64,000 nt of DNA, from NCBI GenBank assembly GCA_035041965.1, contig JAPYMA010003010.1, positions 1 to 64,000 of the forward strand. The letters are read 5' to 3'. This document shows, piece by piece, positions 13,444 through 26,269 of the stretch. The stretch is from Anisakis pegreffii. Its lineage: Eukaryota > Nematoda > Chromadorea > Rhabditida > Anisakidae. A program made the translations under genes and the position numbers. Position 1 is the first letter of the stretch; each line of letters starts with the position of its first letter. The notes below the pieces were generated by a model. The model searched no databases. It saw nothing but the letters and a program-made list of their open reading frames with translations, and was not told the DNA's origin.

Positions 13444-16233
13444 CTGAAAATCACCTGCTCGATAAAACTGTTTTCTTGCACTGCAACACTTTTCTGCAAT
13501 GTGTTTCTTTTTACCCTCGGCCAGACTAGATTGTATTCGCTAAAATGCTCCATAATAGAATAGTTTTGTTGCGCAGTTTACTCGTTATATCTTTATGCAG
13601 TCATTCATTTGTTTGGTTATTTGACGGACGAATCACGAAAAGTCACAGAAAGCTAACACACTATAACAATGACAGAGTGTAATGCATTTGGTCGCTATTA
13701 TTCTCTCACTGATCGCGTAGATGTTGAAAGAAGCATAATAAGCAACGTATAAAATGATCACACCGAAAACAAACGAGTTCACAAAAGTATTTTAGATGTT
13801 TTTGATATGGATATTATGCAATGACACACGTCACATTCTTTTCCGTCAAAAATTTTTGGACACAACACGCTATTGAATCTAAGTGGAAAAACATAGCGCA
13901 GAATCATCACCTGCATTATATTGAATTAACTCACATCAGCAATTTCTCTGATCTTTCGCTTAATTCAGATCTTTTCTTAAACCTGCAGTTTCATATGCAT
14001 ATATTCGTTCAATCTGAACTACTAGAAGGTGTACAAATAAATTTAAGAGGGAAAATGCGGATATTAGGAGTATCAGATATGAAGAGATTGATTAAATGAA
14101 AGGAACTGAGTAAAATTGGGCAAAGCTGAAAAAAAGAACAAATGAAGATTTTAATGATCGCTTCAGTAACAGTGCATTCGAAAGTGGAAAAGTGTGAACG
14201 CTCTTATTTGAAATAAACCCACATATGACCATAAACGAATAATTCCTTAAGATTATGAATATGTGGACTGCCTAAATTTCTATGAAATAAGCATAAGTTG
14301 GTAATTTTCTGGAGCATTCAGACATTCATTTTCAGAAAGGCAATAGTAAAATGCGAATGACTTATCAGGAATGAGGAAGGACGACTTGTCAGGATCGCAG
14401 GATGACTTCGTTTCCGATCAGTAGTAAGATTAAGAGAGCATAAAAGCAAACCTCTGAATGAAGATAGAACAAAACTGATATGAGTTTTGTGACCAAAAAT
14501 GAAACGAACAATGATAACGATTACGAACTGCTCCATTTCACATAACTTACAATTCACTCGTTCTAATGCGATAGCAATCTTCTTCAGCTCAAACGATAAA
14601 AGCAAACGTTTACTTTCCGAGATATCACACAACCATAAGCTGAAACGATGTTTGATTGGTGAATAGTTGTACTGTAATTTGCTGATTAAAAATCAGTGGA
14701 GATGAAGCGAAACTGCTCACTGCTATCGTCGCTATTCTATTGAAAACTGATAACAACATATATCATTACGGCAACTCAGACTTCTCTTTCTTATCAATAT
14801 TGTCTGTCATACGCAAAAGAATGCCTTAATATAACAAACTATCCAAACATTGATACAGTAATAATAAATTATCACTTCAAGTAACTAAGTGAAACCCACT
14901 CGAATCGTATCGCACCATGCTAAAGATCCTACCAATCCAAACCTTTTAAAAATGGTCCCATTATTCGAAAAAAGAAAGACAAACGGAACTTGAGAAATTC
15001 ATCAGATAAATCAGCTCCTAATTAGCCTCATCCAATTCTTAAAATCACCTTCGGATATGTAAAAGCTTAACGATCCAATCAAGAAGCTTGGATCTTAACG
15101 CTTGGAAAGCAGCGAGCATTGCCATATTACAGGAACAGGAGGAATGAATATCATCGAATAGATAGATTGCATATCATGAATCATTCTTACAAAATCAATG
15201 ATGATGAAACTTTCTCGAATATACTCCAACCGATGAGTCAGCTTTCATCGTGAGAAGACTGATAAATTTGAGCAATGAATTCGAAGAATCTTCACAATCT
15301 AACCTTATATTCTCCTAAACGATTCAACAGATTTGATATTGATTAGAAGATAGCATCGCCTATAAAATTATTGCTTTGATGTTTCTAAAAATTGCAATCT
15401 TCTTTGCAAGAATACGAACTTGTGTAAATAATCGCTCATAAATAAGCTCATATGAAACAATTGTCAGAGCAGTCAAATGACTGCCGACAACACAGTTGGA
15501 TGAGGCAGCATGCTGTAATCTGATTACAAACCGAAAAATGTTTTTCAATGACAATTTATTTCGAATGTTCCAATCAACAGAACTGATATGAAATAAAAAG
15601 TGCAACTTGAGCATTAGCATTTTCATTTGGCACAGACAAAATTCGATTTTTGATTCCCAAGTTTGATTCTCAATTTTCTCCCAACAATTCTACAAGAAAA
15701 CAATAAACTTTCGATTTCATCGTATAAATCGCTCCTCTACAAACGGCAAGTGGCTAAGGAGTTGAATCAAAATTCCTAGAAACTTTTACTGAACAATAAG
15801 GGATAGCAGAATTTTCTCACAATAATCCCAGAGTGAAAGCGATTGATAAGCGTTATCACTCCACCAACTTGACATTAAGTAATCAGTAATCTACAAATGA
15901 CTAATACGAGCAATAATTTTGAGAGACTGATGGCAGTAAATAAGTTGAGATGGCTGATTTTTGATGTGTTTTGTCGCTTAACCATTTATTCTGCGTTGTT
16001 ACGTTCGTATTGGATCATTTCAACGTTTGACGTTAGCTGCTGCGTTGAGTGTTTTCGTCAGATTGACGCAACCTACAAATATGTGAGCTAGTGATCACAT
16101 CACAGCGAGTGGGTTATGGTGATATGATTCTTGATGCAAGTGTTTGATGCAAATCGTATCGTAAAAGTGATTATGCGCAGTCGACTGACTGTATTTGTTG
16201 CTCGTTTTGGGAATGACGAGAATAACACACTGA

Positions 16234-16262
16234 TGCTTGCTTGCTGGCTTGCTTGCTTGCTT
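16234..16262. repeat. GCTT tetranucleotide repeat
   Basis: GCTT units with one GG interruption. Confidence 0.9.
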
Positions 16263-16446
16263 CGGTAACTCCGCTTACGCAACTCGGAGACAAAGTTGAT
16301 AAGCTAAGTCAATATTATGATCAAATTCCATTCGCAACATCTTCTTCATTCTTTCACATTCATCAAAACAAACATATCTCCATTGAAATGCTTCATCTCC
16401 AGAAATGTACACGATTCAAGAATAATATTTGAAGTGAGCAATTTTT

Positions 16447-16526
16447 GATAGTGTTATGATTAATCGTAAGCAGAACGATACTGTTATGATCAGGCAACGA
16501 ACGATATTTTTATGATTAAGCAAACC
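16447..16526. repeat. Imperfect tandem repeat, about 28-bp unit
   Basis: Three copies beginning GATA-x-TGTTATGAT or a variant start at 16,447, 16,477 and 16,503 and then diverge. Confidence 0.6.
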
Positions 16527-17110
16527 CCATTGTCATTTCGAGCGGGGCTTAGATAAACCACTTTCAGCGTTTGCAACTCATCTTTGAGGAAAATTTACAT
16601 ACATACAATACGCTACAACAATAGCACCACATTATTCAATACTGTACTCAAGGCAAATAAACTGCCATCATAATAATATCATACCAGCGAAGGATCACTT
16701 TCAACATTTCATTGTTAATATCATCAAATTTTCAACGATGATGATAATGATGAATGAATATATAGAATGGGCTAGAATCGAATGACCTTTACGATAAAAT
16801 TTATTGAGCGTTTATTTGAAGTTCGAATTCACTAACTACCAACGAACACATTACTTGTTTTATACTTAAACTAAGATCTTAACATCTTAACATTTGTTCT
16901 GACATTTCTACTTAAATGAGTAACACTCATTATTGCTTATTGGTTCAATCACGCTTTGCTCATCACTGTCATTGCTCGCTCTCAATTTACCGTATTTTGT
17001 GAGATTGTTAGGACAGGTTAGTTCATAAACCATAAAACGGCGCGCAGCCAGCCGTTGATTTCATTCATAAACTGATGATGTTATGATGAAATGCAATAAG
17101 GCATTACGAT

Positions 17111-17145
17111 GTGTCTTATGACCAAAACTGTGTCTTATGACCAAA
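17111..17145. repeat. Two direct copies, 16 bp, period 19
   Basis: GTGTCTTATGACCAAA occurs twice, separated by ACT. Confidence 0.85.
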
Positions 17146-18289
17146 CGAAAGCAGGAAGTTGAATTATGATATCGACAAACGGAACACATTAAACACAACG
17201 GCAATGATGCGATATTTGAAGAAGACAATAGTAGAATGAGACTGTCAATCAACAATGATGTAAATCATCATTTTGCTTGTTACGCAACTTAATTTCATTG
17301 TTTTCTTTTGATGATCATGATTTCGACTGCAATATCTGAATGATCAACAAACAGTTCGCATGCGCATGCTTCTAAAACCCTGCTCTTTGGAACTTTGCAA
17401 CATTTCGAAGTGACAACTAGGCACCTCTTAGGCGGCAGGATTAAGCGATATAAAAGCACAACATTTGTTCGATTGATGTAGCAGTAATGACTTGTGTACG
17501 AAATGCCTTCAACTGATACGTTGCAATTATGCTCACATCCGACATGAACAGTGATGCCGGCCGGCATTTGCGAGTAATTTCATGACGAATTGTACTGAGT
17601 AAAATGATCGAACTACGCAGAGCCAGAAAAAATTTTATATCAAAGATCATAATTTCATTACGCGTCAATTGATGAAAATCGCCTGCTAGCACAAAAATAA
17701 TCACGGCTTTTGATCTAAGGAGGCTAAAATACAATATAGCTCAACTTCAGAGGAGTTGAATAATTCACGCATACGGTAAAGAAAGCTTAAAATTTAAATG
17801 AAGAAAAGAATCCAAGTATTCATCATCATAAGTATGGTATGTTGCCGGTGATACGATAAGCATTGCGCAATACAAATATGCTAATACAAATTGGGTGTGA
17901 GTTATCATATAAATATGCAGCTGATATAAGAGTTATTCCTTTTGCTGATAAAACTGTTTAATAATAACGTTAATAATAATAATATTAGTAGGCATTAGAA
18001 CAATAATAATGATAATACGGAAAGCAATACAATGGATGCATGTGTCTCGAAGCGATTTCTCTGAAAAACCGAATGCCTAAAACAGTTTAGAGCATAGAGC
18101 ATTTAAATAAAATGTCTTTCTTATTTAACGAATACTAATTAACGAATATTGCTGAATGAGTAGATAGATGATTGCACAAGCCCGAATAGAACTAGTTGCT
18201 GGGTCAAAAACAACTACGCAAGATCGTCTTAACCAGGTACACAAATGAGTGAAGGTGTATCAGTGGAAAGATGAAGAAATATGAGAAGT

Positions 18290-18318
18290 AAACGAACGAA
18301 CGAACGAACGAACGAACG
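18290..18318. repeat. AACG microsatellite
   Basis: About seven perfect AACG units, ending 8 bp before the telomere-like array. Confidence 0.9.
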
Positions 18319-18326
18319 GAAACTAG

Positions 18327-18352
18327 GCCTAAGCCTAAGCCTAAGCCTAAGC
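18327..18352. repeat. Interstitial nematode telomere repeat (TTAGGC)4
   Basis: Four perfect GCCTAA units followed by GC stand immediately after an AACG microsatellite. The reverse strand is TTAGGC, the nematode telomere unit. Downstream to about 18,415 are worn versions such as TCTAAGC, CATAAGCCTAATCCCC and CATAAGAAGCC, so the original array was probably longer. Confidence 0.85.
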
Positions 18353-18437
18353 TGCTCTAGTCTAAGCTCCAAGCTCTAAACCCCTCCGCCATAAGCCTAA
18401 TCCCCTCAGCATAAGAAGCCATCCATCCATCCATTCA
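18353..18437. repeat. Decayed telomere-like units and CCAT microsatellite
   Basis: Degenerate CTAAGC/CCTAA words continue from the perfect array to about 18,415, followed by four CCAT units ending near 18,433. Confidence 0.6.
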
Positions 18438-18941
18438 TCTATTCTTTTGTCAATCACAATATATTCATCATTTGTCATGTCAACGACCTACACTCCTTTT
18501 TGCGTCTCATTCTAAATCATTCATTTATTTGCACACACACACACACATACAATACGAACGTTCACCTAAGATCAAACAACACTCATCAAAAACTCACTGA
18601 CATGCATCAGCTATTCCATATGTGCAAATTATCTTTCAGCATATAAACGAGAAAAAGAAAATCCTATAGAAATCCTATAAATAAGTTCATTTAATCACAA
18701 ATCTAAGCTCAAACTCATCCGAACACTAAAATTATCGGTATATTAAAGCGAATCCAAAAAAAATTCTTTCAGGCAAGCATACGACTTCAATTTCATTTTC
18801 AAACCGTATGTTGTAAAATGTTCATTCAAATGAACGTCACTTTCGATTTGTTTCCGCATATCTTCTCAACATCAATCGTTCGACTAATTCATGCCTATTG
18901 AACGCTGAAAAAGTTTTCAGACAATCGAAAAAATTGTTCGT

Positions 18942-18976
18942 AAAAGGTGTCTGGTAATAGATACCAGACACCTTTT
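18942..18976. repeat. Perfect 15-bp inverted repeat with 5-nt loop
   Basis: AAAAGGTGTCTGGTA and its exact complement flank the loop ATAGA. There are no mismatches. The stem is short for a microRNA precursor, and it is not followed by a T-run on the plus strand that would mark a terminator in this kind of genome. Function unknown. Confidence 0.9.
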
Positions 18977-20683
18977 CAATCAACTCTTAAAATAGTTAAC
19001 GAATGAAATTCCTGAATTCTGAACGGTCGCTTAATCGGTTCCGCTGATCAAACAAAAACCTTCCATAAATGATAGTCATCGCCTCGCGCACACACAACTA
19101 AACGCATGCAGAAGTTCAACAACTGCACTTATTGTTAGTTCACAAAAACATTTCAAACTTTGAGAAGAGAGTTCAATGATACGGTGATGAATGATGGTCA
19201 TGATGAAAATTGCTTTGATTTTGTATTAGGCGCTCACTTTACCGAGTGAACGAACGTTGTCTGATATTTATGGTGAAAGGTGAATGAATGTTTTGAAAGT
19301 TGAAATTGATAATCAAAAAAATCAAGCAAGGTCACCACGAAATGATTAAATGACTTCATGGTGTCGTCTGAGTAATGCCGATTGCTTAACGTATCACTAT
19401 CATTCTATGAAATTCATCTTACCCGTTGTTATCTTCATGCGCTTTTGGAACTTCAAAGAAAGAACATTTACAGTTCACTTGAGCCATCCAGCGCCTGGTT
19501 GAAGAGTCAAAAATCATGAGCAAAAAACACTTTGCTCACCGCACATCAACCACAAATTATGTCAAGTTCTTTGCGAACACTACGAGTTGATGTAAATGTT
19601 CATCGTAATGAACCAAGAATCTCTATCTTTAACCAACAACAACAACAACCAAGAAAAAACCTTCTTTCATTAATCTTCTTCGTCGACGTTCAACAACTTT
19701 GCATGATCACCTACATTTCTGTAACAGTGCAAATTATGGCATAAGCAACGTTTTGCTCATTTCTATAGGATGATGCTTCATTAATCGTCTGAAACGACCA
19801 CACCACCATCATACAGTATAATATTCCGGTCATGCTCACTTATAATCGGTCATGAACGAATACTGAACGAGAACCAGTCTTCAAACAACAAAAAAAAACT
19901 ACCGGGGATGTTTTGCTTATAGCTATACGAAATTTGAATTGGTTTACGAACATATGCAACTGTCGAAATGAAGTGGTTATGCTTTGTTGCAAAGGTGAAC
20001 CAAAAGAAACATTCATTGAGCGCTACAATTGCAAATAAATCACTGAAGCCACTTTTCGCTCTTATGCAAAATCGACGAACCATTCAAACCGAAAACGCTC
20101 TCGGGCATTTTCTGATTTATGTGTGTGTTGCTATTCAAGTCAGGAAACAGCGATCAGCGTTGTTTTGAAGTGGTATTCATTCATTCATGTGTTTGTGTGT
20201 GTATCTGTTTGTGTATGGTAAGCGAATGAAGATGTTTTGAAGTCGCAAAGCGAAGCTAAGCACCCAGCAACAATTCATCCATCCATCCATCCAATTCACA
20301 ACACAAACACTAAATAACCCCAAACTAAGCCGAAAACAGCCGGTTTTGTTTTGTATTTCATTCATTGCATAACCATCCAATACGCTTTCGAAATGTTTTT
20401 GAAAAGAAACCACAAAACGAAACGTATTTTTGAGGGGAGGGATGGTTTATAGTCAATTTTAGTGTCATAGTGTTTAACATAGTATTTAGGAGGAAGAGCC
20501 GCTAACCGATGTTGACTGACGACACCTGTTGATGATGATTATCGCATGAATATTGCGACTGAAAGAGGATTTTTGTTAACGTGAGTGAATGAATGTGTCA
20601 AATAATTCTAATACGTTTATGCGTTTGTTCATGTTTTTGTGAAATCGCTCGCTCGCTCGTAGTCACTTGACTATGGCAGTTGA
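18977..20683. other. No supported gene
   Basis: Short frames only. A 66-codon ATG frame at 19,968-20,168 (plus) is overlapped by a similar frame on the minus strand. Confidence 0.5.
20276..20293. repeat. CATC tetranucleotide repeat
   Basis: Four perfect CATC units. Confidence 0.85.
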
Positions 20684-21100
20684 TTACAGGGACGATTTGT
20701 GCTCTATTGCTATTTCAGGTTTAGACAGTTCCAAATACAGTGATGAGTGAGTGATGTGTTGAGTGATTTGCAGTTGGACGCATTGAGATGATGGTAACGA
20801 ATTTGAATAAACAAGAAAGCATGATGATGGCGGCGATACAATGATGATCATGGCGATTACGCATGCGAATACGCATAGTTTTAAAGGGATTCCGGTTTTT
20901 TTTTGTAAATGTTGCCGTAGTTCATTTAATTCGTTGTTTTGTCTGTGGGATGAGTCTGGCTGGTTGTTTGGTGGTTGCATAATGCATAATGCGCCAGCCG
21001 ACAGACGTCCGCTTTCATGATCATATTTTGATGATGCATAACGATGTCGATCGCATTTGTCTAAATCAGAATAATTAACATCAAAACAATTAACTCCCAA
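20684..21100 (-). CDS. Candidate exon with a single membrane helix
   Basis: A 138-codon open frame runs to TAA at 20,684. There is no ATG at its upstream end; an acceptor-like TTCTGATTTAG near 21,062 could start an exon in phase 1. The N-terminal part is hydrophilic with Asn/Gln-rich stretches (QPPNNQPDSSHRQNN) and a short coiled segment. It is followed by a strong hydrophobic segment at about residues 79-101 (LKLCVFACVIAMIIIVSPP) and a polar tail. It would be a single-pass membrane protein if real. No family is recognised. It is one of the longest frames in the window, but a frame of this length is expected occasionally by chance. Confidence 0.22.
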   Translation of the reverse strand: MGVNCFDVNYSDLDKCDRHRYASSKYDHESGRLSAGALCIMQPPNNQPDSSHRQNNELNELRQHLQKKTGIPLKLCVFACVIAMIIIVSPPSSCFLVYSNSLPSSQCVQLQITQHITHSSLYLELSKPEIAIEHKSSL

Positions 21101-23769
21101 AACTGCCTTTTTTCACTTTCTAAAATTCATTCAGCATCCATTCAGGGCACGTTCGATGTTTTCTCTGAAGTTTGCAGTTATTCACCACTCTGAAATTTGC
21201 AACAAATACTTCTAAATTAGGTGAAACTGATGGCTACCAAGCATTCCTCCTCAGGTAGCATGTAAATGCCTCACAACTATAACTTCACATGACTACAGTA
21301 TGCTTGAAGTGTTGTAATTTTATTATCGTCGTCACTGCTAAAACTCATGCATTCTCTTCATAAGCAGCACGATTAATTATTCAAACCTGCTCAGATGTGT
21401 GTTCGAAAACAATCGTGAATACACCTGAAGTGATCGACTAAGTTGATCTTTGTACATTGGTATTGATTTTTCACAGTCTGATCACACTCAAATTAAAGAC
21501 AAACTCAAAAAATCGTTCGCTTAATAGTCACATTGTTTTTCAATGAAGGAGTGTTGCGTCTTGACGTAAGCGATTTTCATATTTCACACAATGAACTGAT
21601 ATAATACTAGACCAATAAAGACGAATGGACGAAACAATGGAAACCTAATGAATACTGCTCATTGATGGCTTCATCCTCTCTCCAAAGAGAATAAAACAAG
21701 CGATTTGCAAAGCTATAACACCCACGCATCGAATGCACAATGTTTCACTGTCAATAAGCAACGTTCAAATCATTCAACTTTTAAAGCAACCATGCTAAGT
21801 TAGGCTTTTTGAGTGACTGAGAAATACAAAAAGGCAACGGTATCGTAAATTTCAACGAAATACACTGCTACATTCATGAGGAACTGTTACACGATTCTGA
21901 ATATAAATATCCAAATTTTGCACTGAATAAAAGACAAAACCAAATCTCACAGCAAATCTCATGCACTGTATTGAGTAACTGTGCACATCAAATTTCGCTG
22001 CGAACAGAGAGAGATATTCAAGGATATTGATCAATCAGATCAGGTGCATGCATTCAAGGATAGACGCTGATTGCAAAGGTAGGCAGACGGCGGCAGCAGT
22101 GGATCCTCATGATCTGTCTAAATGGTAATTTGAAGTGGCAATTTGCATGAAACGAACATGAAATGAACACCGAATACGAACGCAAATGCACAAAGGTGAC
22201 AACGACAAAACAACGACAATAATAATAATAGCATAACGACAAACAACATGCTGACCAATTGCACACACAAAATGTGAACATGCAGCAAGCAAGAAACGAT
22301 TAACAAAAAAGGCTCTTAACCAACGAAGACTAACCATCCAATGTGATAACGATCGCGAATGCAGCAGCATAACGAAACCAAGCGAATTAAAATTATAATA
22401 ATCACCGTAATGACAACAACAACAACAAACAGATCACATCAAGCGTCCTCCGAAAAACGATGAATCAGTGAACATCAAGCTAAATGCGCATTAACAGAAA
22501 AAAAACGCAATAAAATCAAATCAAAATGCTAAGTCATGCGAAAAAATGACGAAGTTCGATGATCGTCTTCGTTGAATTTATCAAAAACATTTGTTGTTGT
22601 GTATTAATTCTCATTTAAAGCTATCAAAAAAATGATGCTCATTAAATGTTCGATTAACGTTCAAATAATGTTGTACTAATGCTCTAATGAAATGCAATCA
22701 GCCAGCCAGCCAGCAATCAGTCGATCAGTTAAATAAGCAATCACATCATCTCATTTCAAAACAATTCATTGATATTTGATATTGCCGCTGATAGAATTCA
22801 ATATGATCGTTCTTCATTTATGCTTGCATGCGCATCCGATGAACATCAATCTGTATTTAGTGGCATCATGACAAACAGCTAGCAAGGAGCGGCGGAGCAA
22901 TTCTATTATATCACATTATCATCATGCTTGCCGCCGTCAATATGCTAATGGTGATCACACAACACATTATTGAATGAATGACAAGGCTCAGGCTTATGGT
23001 TATCATAACGATGATATCATAATAATGATATATACACGAATTAACAGTTTTACATTTTCATGTGATTGGTTGTGCAGCGTTGAGATTTGAGTGAATTTGC
23101 AAAATTTTGACTCGCAGAAACGCAACGTATTCAAGGAATATTCAGTAAATAAGATATAGCAACAGAATCTAATACAATTTCCTTCCTCATTGCCGTATTC
23201 CTTTAGTTTTGAATAACCCAATTGACCTTATCACTTGCACAAAACACTGTCACATGCAAGTCCCTCAAATATACCCCAAAAACATAACCCCATGATCGTA
23301 ATTCGTATATTTTCTCTACTTTTCAGTCTGTTTCTAGCAGGCTAATGACATAGACTGACAGGTTGCAGAGAACTCAGATTCATGCAAAAAAACCATACTG
23401 ACATCATAATTATTCCACAGGTCTTACATCAAGTTATTTTATGCGGAGATATATTAGTTGAGATGCAATTAATATGACTGCAACCAAATCGGGAAATGAG
23501 CTGATAAAAAACCGATCGAATTTCATTTCATTTCGATGGAAATTTTTATTTGAAAGGAATGATTCAATGCGAATGATCTGTATAGGCAATTGCTTCTTCG
23601 AATTCAGCAATTCCATTGAAAATTGAAGTTAATTTCAGAATGCTGATTATATGTGAGAGCGAATTTGTAAGGCATTCGCAAGATTCATGAGAATGAATCG
23701 AGCGAAATCAAAACTGACTGCTTACTTAATGCTCGCAAAGTTTAGCCTAAGGAAAAAAAAACATTTCAG
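21101..23769. other. No supported gene
   Basis: Three hydrophobic minus-strand frames overlap at 22,054-22,370 in different phases, which argues against any being real. CAGC units at 22,699-22,714. Confidence 0.5.
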
Positions 23770-24301
23770 AAAATTTTAAAACTTTAGAAAAATGTGGCGA
23801 TTGCTCGTGGAAGAGTATTCACTCGTCAGTTTGCTGCGTGATATCAACTTGCTAACGAAAAATCGTCAAAATCCGTCCGCATCGTTTGATGGTGATGATA
23901 TCCATACGAAATTCCGCACGAAGCGATTCGAGCGCACAATAAAGCAGACAATTGAATCGAACAAGGCGACAAACAATGAACAAGTTTTCCTGGGGGTTTC
24001 TTGATAATTGTAAGATGTTGCAAGGAATTCCTTCGAATCTCATGAAGCGATCAACCAAACGTTCAAATCAATACCTCATACGAACGGTAGACAATTTGAA
24101 GTGAGAAAGATCAATCGTAATCGAAACGCACGAAATCGCCCGATTGTTACAACGAATGAGAATTGTGCAAGCAGTGATGAATCTGAAGAAGCTTCGGCTT
24201 CAAAGGAGCAAATCACACATTCCTCTCCAGGACTAATGAGTACTAGTTGTGCCATCGAGATATCTTCGAAAATACGGCAAAGTGATAAAGGATCGTCTTG
24301 A
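23770..24301 (+). pseudogene. Coding-like stretch with broken or unspliced frames
   Basis: A TTTCAG acceptor at 23,764-23,769 is followed after 22 nt by ATG 23,792, the arrangement expected for trans-splicing or a short 5' leader. The frame encodes about 70 residues, highly charged (begins MWRLLVEEYSLVSLLRD), and stops near 24,004. From there a second frame, starting earlier at 23,986 or so, stays open to an excellent GAA|GTGAGA donor at about 24,097. The original frame then reopens and runs to 24,301 with an acidic and Ser-rich tail (SSDESEEASASKE). So coding character runs through about 530 bp but no single frame does. It may be a frameshifted pseudogene, or an exon plus retained intron. 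Confidence 0.25.
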
Positions 24302-24633
24302 ATTTGCACCGAAAACTTCATGCTTGCCTGCACCCCCATACCAAAGCTGCTTCTCTCAGCTACGGCCAACGTTCGCCAAGTTAATGTTGACGTTCAAGGT
24401 TGCATTGTAGTTGACTGAGGCAACAGTGAGATAACGACAATTTGACGATGGATGAAAATAATGAATGAATGGATAGCGACGAGTAAGGAATGATGATTGC
24501 AAAAAAAACAACTGAAAATGTTGAAATGGTTAAGGTCATCGCAGAACGAACGACTAAACGAACAGAATCGAAATCAACCAAATGCGTTCGCTTGGTTGAG
24601 AAACAGTCAGTGGTTCTGAGTGAACGAACAGCA

Positions 24634-24662
24634 TCAGCAGCAGCAGCAGCAGCAGCAGCAGC
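24634..24662. repeat. CAG/GCA trinucleotide repeat
   Basis: About nine units. It gives an alanine run at the end of a short ATG-type frame (24,490-24,672) whose earlier part is Thr/Lys/Glu-rich. That frame may or may not be real. Further CAG runs lie at 54,935-54,961, 58,471-58,494 and 63,856-63,869. Confidence 0.9.
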
Positions 24663-25789
24663 ATTGTTGTGATCGAAGGCGTTCGTTCATTCAACGTTCG
24701 AAAGATGGATGGATGGATTCATGCGTGCACCATCTATCGTTTATTCATTCTGCGATAAGTTCGAACAAAAAAAAATCCGATTGTTTGAAAAAATAATTGT
24801 CATTGTCAAGGTCAGTTGAACGTTGAACGCGTTGTCGTACTGGTAACGAAACAACGTTTCAGTGGGCAAACGAACGCATCATGCGGAGGAGGTAACTAAC
24901 CAACGCACACCACTACACAACCAGATGTTCGAATAGGTTGAGTATTTGCGGAATTGAAATGAATTCCAATCAAACACCAACATCACGCATATCAATAATA
25001 ATACTAATGATAAGACATTAATAATAAATGATAGCCGTGATACTGTAACGCTATGATAACAGCCATAGCGTTATAATAAGAATGAATGCGACAGTGATAT
25101 GAACAACTGTAAAAATTATAATTCAAGGATGCTGATAAGAGCAGTGATATTATTGCTAAAACAATAATATTTCTAGCTGACTGTCACAAATGCGTCGGTC
25201 GGCTCGTTGCATTCAGAATTCATACATTACGGTTCAATTATTCGTGCAGCGCAGGTGAATGCATAATTGAATACTTTGTCGATCATTTTCTGAATCGACG
25301 GAGATTTAATGCGTGTGATAGAAAAGTTTGACATTCTTCCCCTTTTTTGAAGCACTCTCAATGCCACTGACCGCTAAAAAACGTTTTCATTGTGCGACGA
25401 CATTGACTACTCATTCAATCGACTGGAAATACCGTTTCGAAATCTTATCGCTTCTAAAATCACTTCGAATGATTCAGTCAGAAAATTTTAACATTTACTG
25501 AGGCTAGAATTTATCCGAACGATAATTTACGTAAAGATCATCATTGAATGCATTCAGAGAGAGTGGAGAAAGCTCATTAAAAGTAACCAATTGTATGTGT
25601 TACTGATGCAACTTCAGCGATGATTCTATTTCTGTAGCCAAAATTTTGCAGCCAACTTGCAGCATCCGAAGACAAATTAGTCAACAATGAAATAATCAAC
25701 AACGGAGTGCATGCAACGTAGAGCAACGCAAAATAGCAGCAGCTAAACGATTACAGAACAACGCGAAAGAGAAAAGGGCGATACTCAGA

Positions 25790-25885
25790 AGGCTTAAGCC
25801 TAATCCCATGATTCGGCTAAAAGGTATAGTCAGTCGAAAGTCCAGGATTAACTAAGCGCATAAGCCTAAGCCTTAAAAGCTCATT
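25790..25885. repeat. Degenerate telomere-like motif cluster
   Basis: GGCTTAAGCCTAATCC, CATAAGCCTAAGCC and related words occur within 96 bp. The same vocabulary recurs at 27,150-27,190, 32,895-32,965, 52,238-52,306, 56,828-56,935 and 61,808-61,822. Confidence 0.5.
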
Positions 25886-25943
25886 TCACAAGATAATGTA
25901 ATTGTTTGTGTGTGTGTGTGTATGTAGATAATAATAATAATAG

Positions 25944-26189
25944 ATGATCGAGTCATACAAACAACAACTCTTAATTATTTCAGCTAGAATATGGTGCAGT
26001 GAAAATAGACTTACGATGAAGAAAATTGAACGAATACTGCAAAATCTAGCATCTTTAGCAATTCACGAACGTGCGCAATACAACTTTGAAACGAAAGGTT
26101 ACATTCCAGTTTTGGAATGCAACAAAAAACTTTCCTCACTGAATACACACGAAGATTTTTTCAAAGGCCAAACTGTAAAACTCACATAA
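25944..26189 (+). CDS. Unrecognised 81-residue ORF with a nearby poly(A) signal
   Basis: An ATG at 25,944, directly after GT and ATA microsatellites, opens 81 codons ending TAA at 26,189. A TTATTTCAG acceptor lies inside the frame at about 25,974-25,983, so the true exon may start at 25,984 and be a terminal exon that keeps the same frame. The product is mixed polar sequence with helix-like charged segments and an FETKGYIPVLEC stretch. AATAAA at 26,264-26,269 is well placed for 3' end formation. No domain is recognised. Confidence 0.27.
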   Translation: MIESYKQQLLIISARIWCSENRLTMKKIERILQNLASLAIHERAQYNFETKGYIPVLECNKKLSSLNTHEDFFKGQTVKLT

Positions 26190-26269
26190 AGTGGAGTCTA
26201 ACCATAAACTTAAGCCTACAACTGAACTTGACGTTTTCAAATAAGAAAGATAATGAGCATGAAAATAAA

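Larger units (their letters stand above)
13444..18289. other. No supported gene
   Basis: Frames at 13,821-14,099 (plus), 14,318-14,632 (minus), 15,897-16,091 (plus) and 17,295-17,734 (minus, two overlapping) are 64-104 codons long without supporting signals. Confidence 0.45.

Noticed and set aside
14318..14632. 104-codon minus-strand frame
   Set aside because: Begins at TTG and has no splice or poly(A) support.
17441..17734. VLAGDFHQL resembling the GDFRQ motif of Pif1/Helitron helicases
   Set aside because: Only about nine residues match, no other helicase motif follows at the expected spacing, and the frame lacks an ATG.
22054..22370. Three overlapping hydrophobic minus-strand frames
   Set aside because: Different phases over the same DNA; arises from ACAA/CAAT-rich sequence lacking stops.
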